From the NCBI GenBank assembly GCA_964535305.1, contig CAZHTF010000007.1:15177-79176 (forward strand): 64,000 nt of DNA, written 5' to 3'. Positions 1 through 7,801 of the stretch are shown here, one piece after another. The position numbers and the translations under genes are program-made. The first letter of the stretch is position 1. Every line of letters begins with the position of its first letter. Source of the DNA: CAZHTF01 sp964535305 (GTDB taxonomy: Bacteria > Planctomycetota > Phycisphaerae > UBA1845 > Fen-1342). Below the pieces are notes generated by a model. It had not been told where the DNA came from. It did no database searches and saw only the letters and a list, made by a program, of their open reading frames with translations.

Positions 1-506
1 ACGTACGCGCCCGCCCCGCGATGAATGTAACACTCCAGATCGTAGCCGCTACCGAGAATATTTTTTCCGAAATAGCCGGCGGCGTAGGCCTCGTCGAGCG
101 CCTTCTGCAGCACGTGGAACTGCTCGGTGTATTCGCCGCGCATGTAGATGTACGCGACGGTGGTGCGCGTGGCGTAGCCGGCGATCAGGACGCCCTCGAG
201 CAGCATGTGCGGGTCCGCTTCGATCGTGATGCGGTTGCAGAAGGTGGGCGGCTCGGACTCGTCGGCGTTCACACACAGGTACGTGACGGTGCGATCCTTG
301 GGCAGGAAGCTCCACTTTACACCGGCGGGGAAGCCGGCCCCGCCGCGGCCGCGCAGGTTGGCCTTCTTGACCAGCTCGACCAGCTCGTCGGGCTTCATCT
401 TGAGCGCGAGCGCGGCGCCTTCGTAGCCGCCGGATTTTTTGTAGACCTGCAGCGACGCGCTGTTGGGCACGCCGACGTTTCGCATCAGGATCTTTTCGAA
501 CGGCAT
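1..506 (-). CDS. nuoF: NADH-quinone oxidoreductase subunit F (partial, 3' end outside window)
   Basis: The reading frame on the minus strand starts at ATG 506 (MPFEKILMRNVGVPN...) and stays open to base 1, so only the first ~168 residues are present. NuoF is the flavin- and NADH-binding subunit of the complex I peripheral arm and carries FMN and 4Fe-4S cluster N3. The visible part holds the glycine-rich LRGRGGAGFPAGVKWSF segment, the NADESEP motif (here VNADESEPPTFCNR) and the YIYMRGEY segment, all typical of the nucleotide-binding part. The iron-sulfur ligands lie beyond the edge. It lies downstream of nuoE on the same strand, separated by about 175 bases. A GAGG at about -13 could serve as ribosome-binding site. 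Confidence 0.95.
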   Translation of the reverse strand, partial: MPFEKILMRNVGVPNSASLQVYKKSGGYEGAALALKMKPDELVELVKKANLRGRGGAGFPAGVKWSFLPKDRTVTYLCVNADESEPPTFCNRITIEADPHMLLEGVLIAGYATRTTVAYIYMRGEYTEQFHVLQKALDEAYAAGYFGKNILGSGYDLECYIHRGAGAY

Positions 507-681
507 ATCGATCGCCTCGCTGCCCGGTGTTACATTCCCGCAGGTCTACATTTTCAGGTCGAGAGAAAACACCTCGCGCCGCAACGGGTTAACGCACCGC
601 GAAATGCACGGCGCGCTTCACCACAACTTCCGCATGCGTCTCGCCCAGCGCCGATTTCGCCGCAACCTTGAGCATCAACGA

Positions 682-1260
682 TCACACCCCTGCCGGCCGT
701 GGCGCATCGAACAGGTCGCTGCGCGGCATGCGCAGCTTGTCGTTGTCCGGGTCGGCAAGTATTCGCGGCACATCGTCGAGCTTGACGCACTTGTGCATCT
801 TCTCGTTGATCAGCATGCAGGGCGCATGGTCGCAGGCCGCCAGGCACTCTTCGGTCATCAGCGAGTATTCGCCGTCGGCGGAGGTGCCGTGGTCGCTGAC
901 GTCGAGCGTGTCCTCGATCTTCTTCTGCAGGGCATCGGCGCCCAGCAATTGGCAGCTGATCGAGCGACACAGCACGATCACCTTCTTGCCTTTCGGGTGC
1001 GTCCAGAAATGCGTGTAAAACGTGACTACGTCCATCACCGACGCCGGCGTGATCTCCAGCAACTCGGCCAGCTCGCGCATCACGCGCAGCGAGACGTAGC
1101 CGACCTCGTCCTGCGCGATGTGCAGCGCCGGCAGCAGTACGGCCCGCTTGGTCGGATAGCGGGGGAAAAAGCCGCGGATCTTCTGCTTGGCCGCGTCGCT
1201 CAGGCCTGGCCCGAGCTTCTCATCCGGGACGCTCTTTCGATCGACAACCTGCCAGCTCAC
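682..1260 (-). CDS. nuoE: NADH-quinone oxidoreductase subunit E
   Basis: NuoE is the thioredoxin-like 2Fe-2S (N1a) subunit of complex I and partners NuoF. I prefer the GTG start at 1260 because GGGAG sits 6 bases upstream; a TTG at 1287 in the same frame is the longer alternative and adds nine residues (MRRRAREIA). Counted from the longer start, the four cluster ligands are C107 and C112 (CRSISC) and C148 and C152 (CLAAC), the usual Cx4C...Cx3C pattern, after the helical part with LLPALHIAQDEVGYVS. Length (192 aa) is normal. It heads a short minus-strand nuoE-nuoF unit that lies 12 kb from, and opposite to, nuoG-N. Confidence 0.93.
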   Translation of the reverse strand: MSWQVVDRKSVPDEKLGPGLSDAAKQKIRGFFPRYPTKRAVLLPALHIAQDEVGYVSLRVMRELAELLEITPASVMDVVTFYTHFWTHPKGKKVIVLCRSISCQLLGADALQKKIEDTLDVSDHGTSADGEYSLMTEECLAACDHAPCMLINEKMHKCVKLDDVPRILADPDNDKLRMPRSDLFDAPRPAGV

Positions 1261-1400
1261 AGCGATCTCCCGCGCACGCCGCCGCAATCATTCCAGTTGC
1301 GACGGGCTTGAGGTTATAGCAGCAGCCGCGGACGGCAACCAGCCGTATCAACTGAAAGTTCTGACGCGTCGCCGCGGCGCGCCAGTCGGCAGAAATTCCG

Positions 1401-2318
1401 CTAGTCAACGCTACCCGTGTCCGTGGCCAGGAGCTTATCGATCAGCGCGAGCATGACGGCGGCGGTGCGGCCGTCTTCGTCCAGCCTCGCGTTGTATTCC
1501 ACGAATTCCGCCGAGTGAACCAGGCGCTCGGCGCAGAGCGATTCGAGCAACGCCTGCGCCTCGGTGGCGCTGAGCCCGCCGGGGACGGGCGTTCCGGTGG
1601 CCGGGGCCACGCTCGGGTCGAGCACGTCGATGTCGAAACTCAGGTGCACATGATCGCAGCGCCGCGCCAAAGCGCGGGCGGCATCGAGCAGCAGCTCCGG
1701 GCCGCGCGCGTGCAGCTCGCCCGGCTGGATCAGCCGCACTTTGCTGCGTGCGATGGCCGAGTGCTCACCCGGATCCAGGTCGCGGCAGCCGAAGAGCAGC
1801 ACGTCGTCTTCGCGGACCATCGGGTCGCGGTCGGCGATGCGGCGCAGGTCGATGTGCCCGTGTCCGCAGGCGACCGCCAGGCACATTCCGTGGATATTCC
1901 CGGATGGACTGGACATGGGCGTGTTGAAGTCGGCGTGCGCGTCGATCCAGATCAGCCCGAGCCGGTTGCAGGCATCGGAGAGGCCGGCGAGCGTCCCGAT
2001 CGCCAGGCTGTGATCTCCGCCGATCACCAGCAGAAAGGCGTTGGGCGATTTTCTTCGCGTGCCGAGCACGCAGGCGTGCGTGTGGCGGTTGACCTGCACA
2101 ATATTGGCGAGGTACTTAAGGCTTTCGGCCCGATCGAGCAGGTAACGCGTCTCGTACACGCCAGGGATGTCGCCCAGGTCTTCGACGCGATGTCCAAGCT
2201 GCTCGACGCGCTTGATCAGGCCGCGGCGGCGCAGCTCGGCGGGGCCGCGTTCGGCGCCGACGGTTCGTCCGCCTTTGCCAGCCTGAATGCCGAGCAGTTT
2301 GATCGTGGTTGGCTGCAT
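1401..2318 (-). CDS. rocF: arginase
   Basis: Member of the ureohydrolase superfamily, most likely arginase (arginine to ornithine and urea, a binuclear manganese enzyme). Metal-ligand motifs are present in order: GGDHS (around residue 98), WIDAHADFNT, and FDIDVLDPSVAPATGTP near residue 230. The loop SPSGNIHGM directly after DAHADFNT, and GGDHSLAIGTLAG, are closer to arginases than to agmatinases or formiminoglutamases. Length 305 aa is typical. ATG start at 2318, divergent from the acyl-CoA dehydrogenase operon with about 150 bases between. No urease or ornithine gene is adjacent, so the substrate rests on motifs alone. Confidence 0.88.
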   Translation of the reverse strand: MQPTTIKLLGIQAGKGGRTVGAERGPAELRRRGLIKRVEQLGHRVEDLGDIPGVYETRYLLDRAESLKYLANIVQVNRHTHACVLGTRRKSPNAFLLVIGGDHSLAIGTLAGLSDACNRLGLIWIDAHADFNTPMSSPSGNIHGMCLAVACGHGHIDLRRIADRDPMVREDDVLLFGCRDLDPGEHSAIARSKVRLIQPGELHARGPELLLDAARALARRCDHVHLSFDIDVLDPSVAPATGTPVPGGLSATEAQALLESLCAERLVHSAEFVEYNARLDEDGRTAAVMLALIDKLLATDTGSVD

Positions 2319-2378
2319 GCAATTGTTTTGAAACGAGTGGCAAAGCCTAGCAGCCGGCGCGTTGCGCGGCCAGCGGTT

Positions 2379-2406
2379 TTTGTCGGCTGCCGGTCTTTGC
2401 TATACT
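2379..2406 (+). promoter_or_regulatory. candidate sigma70-type promoter of the acyl-CoA dehydrogenase operon
   Basis: A good -10 box, TATACT (2401-2406), lies 15-16 bases after TTTGTC/TTGTCG (2379-2385), just upstream of the plus-strand acyl-CoA operon. A transcript starting near 2413 would exclude the in-frame ATG at 2408, which supports ATG 2468 as the true start. Motif reading only. Confidence 0.4.
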
Positions 2407-2467
2407 GTTGGATTCAAGAAGTCGCTTGGGGCCGCTGGATCCAGTCAAGAAAATCGGAACATCGCGT

Positions 2468-3619
2468 ATGACGTTTGACCTGCCCGAAGAGCTGGTTGCC
2501 CTGCGAGACGTGGTTCGGCGTTTCGCGCTCGAGGAAATCCGCCCGCACGCGCGCGACTGGGACCGCGAGCAGAGCATGCCCGCGTCGTTGATCGCCAAGC
2601 TCGGCGAAATGGGCCTGTTGGGCGTGATGATCCCGACCGAATACGGCGGGGCGGGCCTGAGCTACTTGGCCAACACCGTCATACTTGAAGAGATCGCGCG
2701 GCAGGATGGGGCCGTGGCGCTGATGTTGGCCGCGCACAACGGGCTGTGCGTCGCGCAATTGCTGATTGCTGCCAATGCCGCACAACGCCGTAAGTATCTG
2801 CCCAAACTGGCGACTGGCGAGTGGCTGGGAGCCTGGGGGCTGACAGAGCCGGGCTGCGGCTCAGACGCGGCGGCCCTGAGCACACGGGCCGAGCGCGACG
2901 GATCCGGCTGGCGCATCAGCGGACACAAGCAGTTCATCACCAATGGCAGCCGAGCGCAGGTCTTCGTCATCATGGCCCGCACCGAGCCGGAGAAAAGAGC
3001 CAAGGGAATCTCGGCTTTCATCGTGGAGAAGGGCGCGGCGGGCTTCTCGATTGGGCACAAGGAAGACAAGCTCGGGATGCGCGCCAGCGACACGGTCACG
3101 CTGAATCTTGAAAACGTACCGGTCGGGCCCGACGCGCTGCTGGGCGAATACGGCATGGGCTATGTGGATGCGCTGCGCGTGCTGGAGCGCGGCCGCGTCG
3201 GCATCGGGGCACTCTCGGTCGGCCTGGCCCGCGGCGCGCTCGAAGAATCGCTGGCGTATGTAAAGGAACGGCAAGCGTTCGGAAAGCCGCTGGCCGAGCT
3301 GCAGGCGATTCAGTTCCTGCTGGCGGATATGGCCACCGAGACCGAGGCGGCCCGCTTGTTGGTGCGCGACGCCGCCAGCTCGCTCGACCGCGGCGAGAAC
3401 GAGCGCGTCAAAGCCTCGATCGCCAAGCTGTTCGCCAGCGAAATCGCCACGCGGGCCGGGTTGAACGCGATCCAAATTCACGGCGGCTACGGCTACACCA
3501 AGGACATTCCGGTCGAGCGCTACATGCGCGACGCGAAGCTGTGCGAGATCGGCGAATGCAGCAGCCAGGTGCAGCGGATCCTGATCGCGCGCGAGCTGCT
3601 GACGCGCGGCGCAGAGTAA
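2468..3619 (+). CDS. acyl-CoA dehydrogenase (first copy)
   Basis: FAD-dependent acyl-CoA dehydrogenase that introduces the alpha-beta double bond of acyl-CoA thioesters and passes electrons to ETF. The start at ATG 2468 (MTFDLPEELVALRDVV) gives 383 residues, the standard family size; an upstream in-frame ATG at 2408 gives an atypical extension and lies almost on the predicted promoter. Visible hallmarks are GLTEPGCGSDAAALST and ISGHKQFITNGS (FAD and substrate binding), QAFGKPLAELQAIQFLLADM, HGGYGYTKDIPVERYMRDAK, and the C-terminal catalytic Glu in EIGECSSQVQR, where most short-chain enzymes read EIYEGTSEIQR. It is the first gene of an operon with a second dehydrogenase and a thiolase. Chain-length preference cannot be read. 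Confidence 0.93.
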   Translation: MTFDLPEELVALRDVVRRFALEEIRPHARDWDREQSMPASLIAKLGEMGLLGVMIPTEYGGAGLSYLANTVILEEIARQDGAVALMLAAHNGLCVAQLLIAANAAQRRKYLPKLATGEWLGAWGLTEPGCGSDAAALSTRAERDGSGWRISGHKQFITNGSRAQVFVIMARTEPEKRAKGISAFIVEKGAAGFSIGHKEDKLGMRASDTVTLNLENVPVGPDALLGEYGMGYVDALRVLERGRVGIGALSVGLARGALEESLAYVKERQAFGKPLAELQAIQFLLADMATETEAARLLVRDAASSLDRGENERVKASIAKLFASEIATRAGLNAIQIHGGYGYTKDIPVERYMRDAKLCEIGECSSQVQRILIARELLTRGAE

Positions 3620-3693
3620 CCAGGCACGCGGCCCGCGCGCGGCTGAATGCCGCGCGGCAGTGATGCGGCCGCGTCTGGGCGGTTGGAGACGGC

Positions 3694-4857
3694 GTGGACT
3701 ATCGACTCGACCAGGATCAACAGGCGCTGCAAACCGCCCTGCGGACGTTTTGCGACGAGCAGATCGCGCCCCTGGCGGAAAAGCGCGACCACGACGGCCG
3801 CTTCGAGCCCGGCCTCGTCGAAAAGCTCGGTGAAATGGGCCTCTTCGGCGTTTACGTGCCCAGCGAGCTCGGCGGGGCCGGGCTCGACATACCCTCGTAC
3901 GTCACGGCGGTCGAGGAACTCTCGCGCGCATGCGGCGCCAGCGGCATTCTCGTTTCAGCGCATCATTCGCTTTGCGTCGACCCGATTCTGAACTACGGGA
4001 ACGACGCGCAGCGCCGAAAGTATCTCCCGAAGCTTGCCAGCGGCGAGTGGATCGGCTGTTTTTCACTGACCGAGCCGGGCAGCGGCAGCGACGCCGGCGC
4101 GGCCCGCTGCATGGCGATCGAAAAACCGGACGGCTGGCACATCACCGGCACAAAGTGCTTTGTCACCAATGGCGTCGAGGCGCGGCTGATCGTGCTCTTC
4201 GCCGTCACCGATCCGGACAACCCGAAGCGGCGCATGTCGGCATTCATCGTCGACAAGCAGACGCCGGGGCTGCGAATCGGCAAAGTCGAAAAGAAGATGG
4301 GCATCAAGGCCAGCAGCACCGCCGAGCTGGTCTTTGAAGATTGCATCGTGCCGCACGATTGCCTGCTGGGCGAGCGCGGGCGCGGGCTGCGGATCGCGCT
4401 CTCGACGCTCGACGGCGGGCGGCTGGGTGTCGCGGCGCAGGCCATCGGCATCGCGCAGGCCGCACTCGACGCGGCCTGTTCGTACAGCAACACGCGGCAG
4501 CAGTTTGATCAGCCGATCGCGAATTTCCAGGCGATTCAATGGAAGCTGGCCGATATGGCCGTACAGGTTCAGGCGGCCCGGCTGTTGATGCTGCGCGGCG
4601 CTTGGCTCAAGCAAAGCAAGCGCCCCTTCGAGGCCGAAGCCGCGATGGCCAAGCTCTTCGCCAGTGAGATTTCCAGCCGCGTCACCAACGCCGCGGTGCA
4701 GGTCTTCGGGGGTTATGGGTACATCTGTGATTATCCGGCGGAGCGATTGCTGCGGGATGCGAAGATCACAGAATTGTATGAAGGCACCAGCGAGATTCAG
4801 CGGCTCGTCATCGCGCGAAAGCTGCTGAATGAACCGGCCTGGGCAACGCAGCAGTAG
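3694..4857 (+). CDS. acyl-CoA dehydrogenase (second copy)
   Basis: Second acyl-CoA dehydrogenase, 387 aa from a GTG start at 3694 (GTG GAC TAT CGA), 74 bases after the first. It has FSLTEPGSGSDAGAARC, ITGTKCFVTNG, RQQFDQPIANFQAIQWKLADM, GGYGYICDYPAERLLRDAKITE and the canonical catalytic segment ELYEGTSEIQRLVIARKLL. The two copies are clearly paralogous but diverged over their whole length, so they probably act on different acyl-CoAs (for example butyryl- versus branched-chain acyl-CoA; inference). The next gene, a thiolase, begins 33 bases downstream, consistent with one transcript. Confidence 0.93.
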   Translation: MDYRLDQDQQALQTALRTFCDEQIAPLAEKRDHDGRFEPGLVEKLGEMGLFGVYVPSELGGAGLDIPSYVTAVEELSRACGASGILVSAHHSLCVDPILNYGNDAQRRKYLPKLASGEWIGCFSLTEPGSGSDAGAARCMAIEKPDGWHITGTKCFVTNGVEARLIVLFAVTDPDNPKRRMSAFIVDKQTPGLRIGKVEKKMGIKASSTAELVFEDCIVPHDCLLGERGRGLRIALSTLDGGRLGVAAQAIGIAQAALDAACSYSNTRQQFDQPIANFQAIQWKLADMAVQVQAARLLMLRGAWLKQSKRPFEAEAAMAKLFASEISSRVTNAAVQVFGGYGYICDYPAERLLRDAKITELYEGTSEIQRLVIARKLLNEPAWATQQ

Positions 4858-4890
4858 TTCCCGGCGCTATGATCTAATAGAGGATTTCTG

Positions 4891-6069
4891 ATGAGTAAGC
4901 ACGCATACATTGTCTCCGCAAAACGCAGCCCCGCCGGAAAATTCCTGGGCGGGCTGGCGCGGCTGAGCGCGGCTGCGACCGGCAGCCAGGTGCTCAAGGC
5001 GCTGCTGACTGAGACGCGCGCAGCGCTGAGCGCGATCGACGAAGTGCTGATCGGCCAGGTAATACAGGCTGGCGCCGGGCAGAACCCGGCCCGGCAGGTG
5101 GCGCTCGCCGCAGGAATCCCCGACACCATCTCCTGCTGCACGATCAACAAGGTCTGCGGCAGCGGGCTGCAGTCGGTCATGTTCGCGGACCAGATCATCC
5201 GCGCCGGCGACGCGCGGCTGATCGTGGCCGGCGGCATCGAATCGATGAGCCAGGCCCCGTTTCTCTGCCGCGAAATGCGCAGCGGGAACAAATACGGGAA
5301 TGTCACGCTCACCGACGCGCTTCAATTCGACGGGCTCACCAACATTTACGACGGCGAGCTGATGGGCCAGATCGGCGAAGAGACCGCGACCAAGCTGGGG
5401 CTGACGCGCCGCGCGCAGGATGAGTACGCCGCGCTTAGCCATCAGCGGGCTGCAAAGGCCGACGCGGCGGGGCATTTCAACGCCGAGCGCTGCACGATCG
5501 AAATCCGCGGCGCGAAGGCGCCGTTCGCGGCGGACGAGACGGTGCGCGCGGAGGTCACCGCCGATGCACTGGCGTTGCTGCGGCCGGTGTTTCGCGAAGG
5601 CGGCACGATCACGCCGGGCAACGCTTCGCCGCTCTCGGACGGGGCGGCGATGCTACTGGTCGCGAGTGAAGAGGGGCTCAAGCACTGCAGCGGCGCCGGC
5701 CCGCTGGTCCGCATCGTCGCCAGCGCCACCGCGGGTGGCCCGCCGCGCGAGCTGTACCTTGCGCCGATCAAGGCGTGCCGGATGGTGTGTGAGAAGGCCG
5801 GCTGGTCGCTGCGTGATGTGGGCCTCTGGGAGCTGAACGAGGCCTTCGCGGCGCAATCGCTGGCGTGTCTGCAGGGCCTGGAGCTGGACCGCGAGAAGGT
5901 CAACGTGAACGGCGGCGCGATCGCACTGGGCCACCCGCTGGGCGCCAGCGGGGCGCGCGTGCTAACGACCCTGGTGCATGAGATGAAACGCCGCAAGGTA
6001 AGCAAGGGTGTTGCGTCGCTATGCCTGGGCGGCGGGAACGCGGTAGCGCTGGCGGTCGAGGCGGTGTAG
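4891..6069 (+). CDS. acetyl-CoA C-acyltransferase (thiolase)
   Basis: Thiolase of 392 aa, the usual length. It either cleaves 3-ketoacyl-CoA to acetyl-CoA or condenses two acetyl-CoA. The nucleophilic Cys lies in NKVCGSGLQSV (around residue 88); the His motif is NVNGGAIALGHPLGASGAR, and the C-terminal acid/base Cys is in CLGGGNAVALAVE. ATG 4891 has AGAGG seven bases upstream. It closes the operon begun by two acyl-CoA dehydrogenases; no enoyl-CoA hydratase or hydroxyacyl-CoA dehydrogenase follows before the sequence gap, so the middle steps of beta-oxidation must be encoded elsewhere. An AtoB/PhaA-type biosynthetic role cannot be excluded. Confidence 0.92.
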   Translation: MSKHAYIVSAKRSPAGKFLGGLARLSAAATGSQVLKALLTETRAALSAIDEVLIGQVIQAGAGQNPARQVALAAGIPDTISCCTINKVCGSGLQSVMFADQIIRAGDARLIVAGGIESMSQAPFLCREMRSGNKYGNVTLTDALQFDGLTNIYDGELMGQIGEETATKLGLTRRAQDEYAALSHQRAAKADAAGHFNAERCTIEIRGAKAPFAADETVRAEVTADALALLRPVFREGGTITPGNASPLSDGAAMLLVASEEGLKHCSGAGPLVRIVASATAGGPPRELYLAPIKACRMVCEKAGWSLRDVGLWELNEAFAAQSLACLQGLELDREKVNVNGGAIALGHPLGASGARVLTTLVHEMKRRKVSKGVASLCLGGGNAVALAVEAV

Positions 6070-6100
6070 CGCGTCGGTTTTGGCCGATCGGGGTTTGCCT

Positions 6101-6270
6101 CCGGCGTTCGATCTAGCCGGCGGCTTCACTGTTGGTTCTCATGCGGTCACGTGCTGCAGGTTGTCGGCTTCAGCCGACCGGCTAAGCGCAGAAGGTTGCC
6201 TTCAGTTTGCCGGGCATTCACTGGTGGTTCTCATTCGGTCACGCGTGCCGCAGGTGATCAGCTGAAGGCG
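6101..6270. repeat. imperfect direct repeat, two copies, beside an assembly gap
   Basis: Two related segments lie about 92 bases apart in the gene-less stretch after the thiolase. Copy 1 has its core TTCACTGTTGGTTCTCATGC from 6125; copy 2 has TTCACTGGTGGTTCTCATTC from 6217. The similarity continues through 'CGGTCACG...GCAGGT' and, more weakly, through 'GCGACCGG'. Copy 1 also contains a perfect inverted repeat, GTCGGCT-TC-AGCCGAC (6163-6178). The array stops 20-30 bases before a run of N, so further copies may be missing from the assembly. Confidence 0.5.
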
Positions 6271-6291
6271 ACCGGAAACGACGCGGGGCCC

Positions 6292-6301
6292 NNNNNNNNN
6301 N
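6292..6301. other. assembly gap (10 N)
   Basis: Ten N mark a scaffold join of unknown true length between the thiolase operon and the minus-strand pseudopilin gene. Linkage across it should not be taken for granted. The whole gene-less stretch 6070-6370 contains only the direct repeats, this gap and about 70 bases leading to the pseudopilin stop codon. Confidence 0.97.
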
Positions 6302-6370
6302 CGCACCGGCCCGCGGGTGTTGCAGTGTCGAACGTCCGACCCGCGCGATGCGCGAGTCGCCGAGTCGAAT

Positions 6371-7321
6371 CTACGGCACGATCACCGTGTCGGTATTCGT
6401 GGCGGCGCCCTCGTTATCCACCGGCTTCTTGCCGAGCAGGATCTGGGCAATGTTCACGTAGTCATCCTGCATGGTGTAGATGTTGTCGTTGTTCACGCCG
6501 ATGATTGGCGTCCGAGCGAAGTCGGCGTGCCCGTCAACATACAGCACATTCTGGCCTTCGCCGTTGTGGTTCTGGCTGTTGTACGGCCGCCAACGATCGT
6601 TGGAGACCGCCAGGATCGCCTGCAGCGTGGTTCCGAACGCGCCGGTGGTCGGCGGGTTCAGCGTCGTCACGGCCACGTCGGGCGTCCAATTGTCGGCCGA
6701 AGCGGTGCCGCCAGTGAAGTACGGACCCTTGTCGGCGTTCACTGGCATGCGCGTATCGAGACTGACGCGCGGCTTGCCGCGGCGCGAATACGGGATCTGG
6801 TACCCGTAACTGAGCTGCGGGTAGCCCTTGAAGTCGTAGCGATTGGTGCCGGGCAGCGCGGCCTGATCGGTCGTGCCGCTCTTGTTGCGAAGATCGTCAT
6901 CCGCATCGCCCGAGCTGGGGCAGATGAACAGGCCCGGCGTCGAGCCGCCGCCGATCACCAGCAGGAACATCGAGCGGCTGGGATGGCTGCGGTTGCTGCC
7001 GGTGGTGACGGTGGTCGGCTGGGTGGGCAGCGGGTTGGTCGCCAGCGTGCCGACGAACTGCACACCGGTCTGCCGGGCGCCGGCGATGCCGGTGCCGGTG
7101 CCGAAGTTCGGCACGTGGAAGTGGATCGGGAACCACTCCGTGTTGTCATTTGCGTAAATATGCTCGCCCTGCCCGACGCCCCGCAGATTGGATGCGCAGA
7201 CGGCTCGCTTGGCGAGCTCGCGAGCGCGTGACAAGCTGGGCAGCAGGATCGAGATGAGCAGCGCGATGATCGCGACGACCACGAGCAGCTCGATCAGCGT
7301 AAAGCCCTTACTCCGTCTCAC
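6371..7321 (-). CDS. prepilin-type N-terminal methylation domain protein (pseudopilin-like)
   Basis: Starts MRRSKGFTLIELLVVVAIIALLISILLPSLSRARELAKR. This is a class III (type IV pilin-like) signal cut after the Gly in KGF, with the conserved Glu five residues later and one N-terminal hydrophobic helix. The ~280-residue exported part carries the NVLYVDGHADF segment near its C-terminus, the 'DGH' motif common to planctomycete pseudopilin-like proteins. 316 aa. It stands alone: no type II secretion ATPase, GspF or prepilin peptidase gene is nearby. Planctomycete genomes carry many such orphan copies whose function is not established. A second copy lies at 48380-49273. Confidence 0.85.
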   Translation of the reverse strand: MRRSKGFTLIELLVVVAIIALLISILLPSLSRARELAKRAVCASNLRGVGQGEHIYANDNTEWFPIHFHVPNFGTGTGIAGARQTGVQFVGTLATNPLPTQPTTVTTGSNRSHPSRSMFLLVIGGGSTPGLFICPSSGDADDDLRNKSGTTDQAALPGTNRYDFKGYPQLSYGYQIPYSRRGKPRVSLDTRMPVNADKGPYFTGGTASADNWTPDVAVTTLNPPTTGAFGTTLQAILAVSNDRWRPYNSQNHNGEGQNVLYVDGHADFARTPIIGVNNDNIYTMQDDYVNIAQILLGKKPVDNEGAATNTDTVIVP

Positions 7322-7801
7322 GATGAGACCTCCTCGGCGCCCACATCAACTGGTCCCGGTCCGTCAGCCACGACAACCGGCTGGGACAGTACGCATGATA
7401 GCTGCTTGACGCCGCGTTATGACGTCTATGAAAGACGCCGGCAGCGCGCAGCATCGAGACCGACGCGCGTCACATGCACCCCAACACGGAGCACACATCA
7501 CAGGGTTCGTGTGGGCACGAACCCGCGCGCGATTGTCAACAATTGTCTGCAACCTCACTAACGCGGAGGACGTACGGAAGGAGCGAGAGCAGGCGGACGG
7601 GCGATGGCGACGGTCGCATCAAGAACCAATCGGTATTCAGGTATAATAGCGTCTATAAACTCGCCAATGTCAATCCTGCCTGTTCAAACCTCCAATTAAA
7701 TAGAATACCTCCGGCGGGCTGACAGTCAAGCCGATCTGCCGAATAGTTCGCCGGGGCAGATTCGCGCGCCGCGCAGCCGCTTCCGGGCGCGGACCGCGGA
7801 A
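7322..7801. other. gene-less stretch upstream of the pseudopilin
   Basis: About 480 bases without a convincing gene, between the pseudopilin start (minus strand) and the stop of the DUF362 gene (minus strand). GC falls sharply around 7620-7710, where a perfect TATAAT (7642-7647) occurs without a good -35 or downstream gene. It probably holds the pseudopilin promoter and the end of the DUF362 transcript. I see no RNA gene. Confidence 0.4.

Noticed and set aside
7642..7647. Perfect TATAAT on the plus strand
   Set aside because: No matching -35 and no plus-strand gene downstream; kept only as a note on the gene-less stretch.
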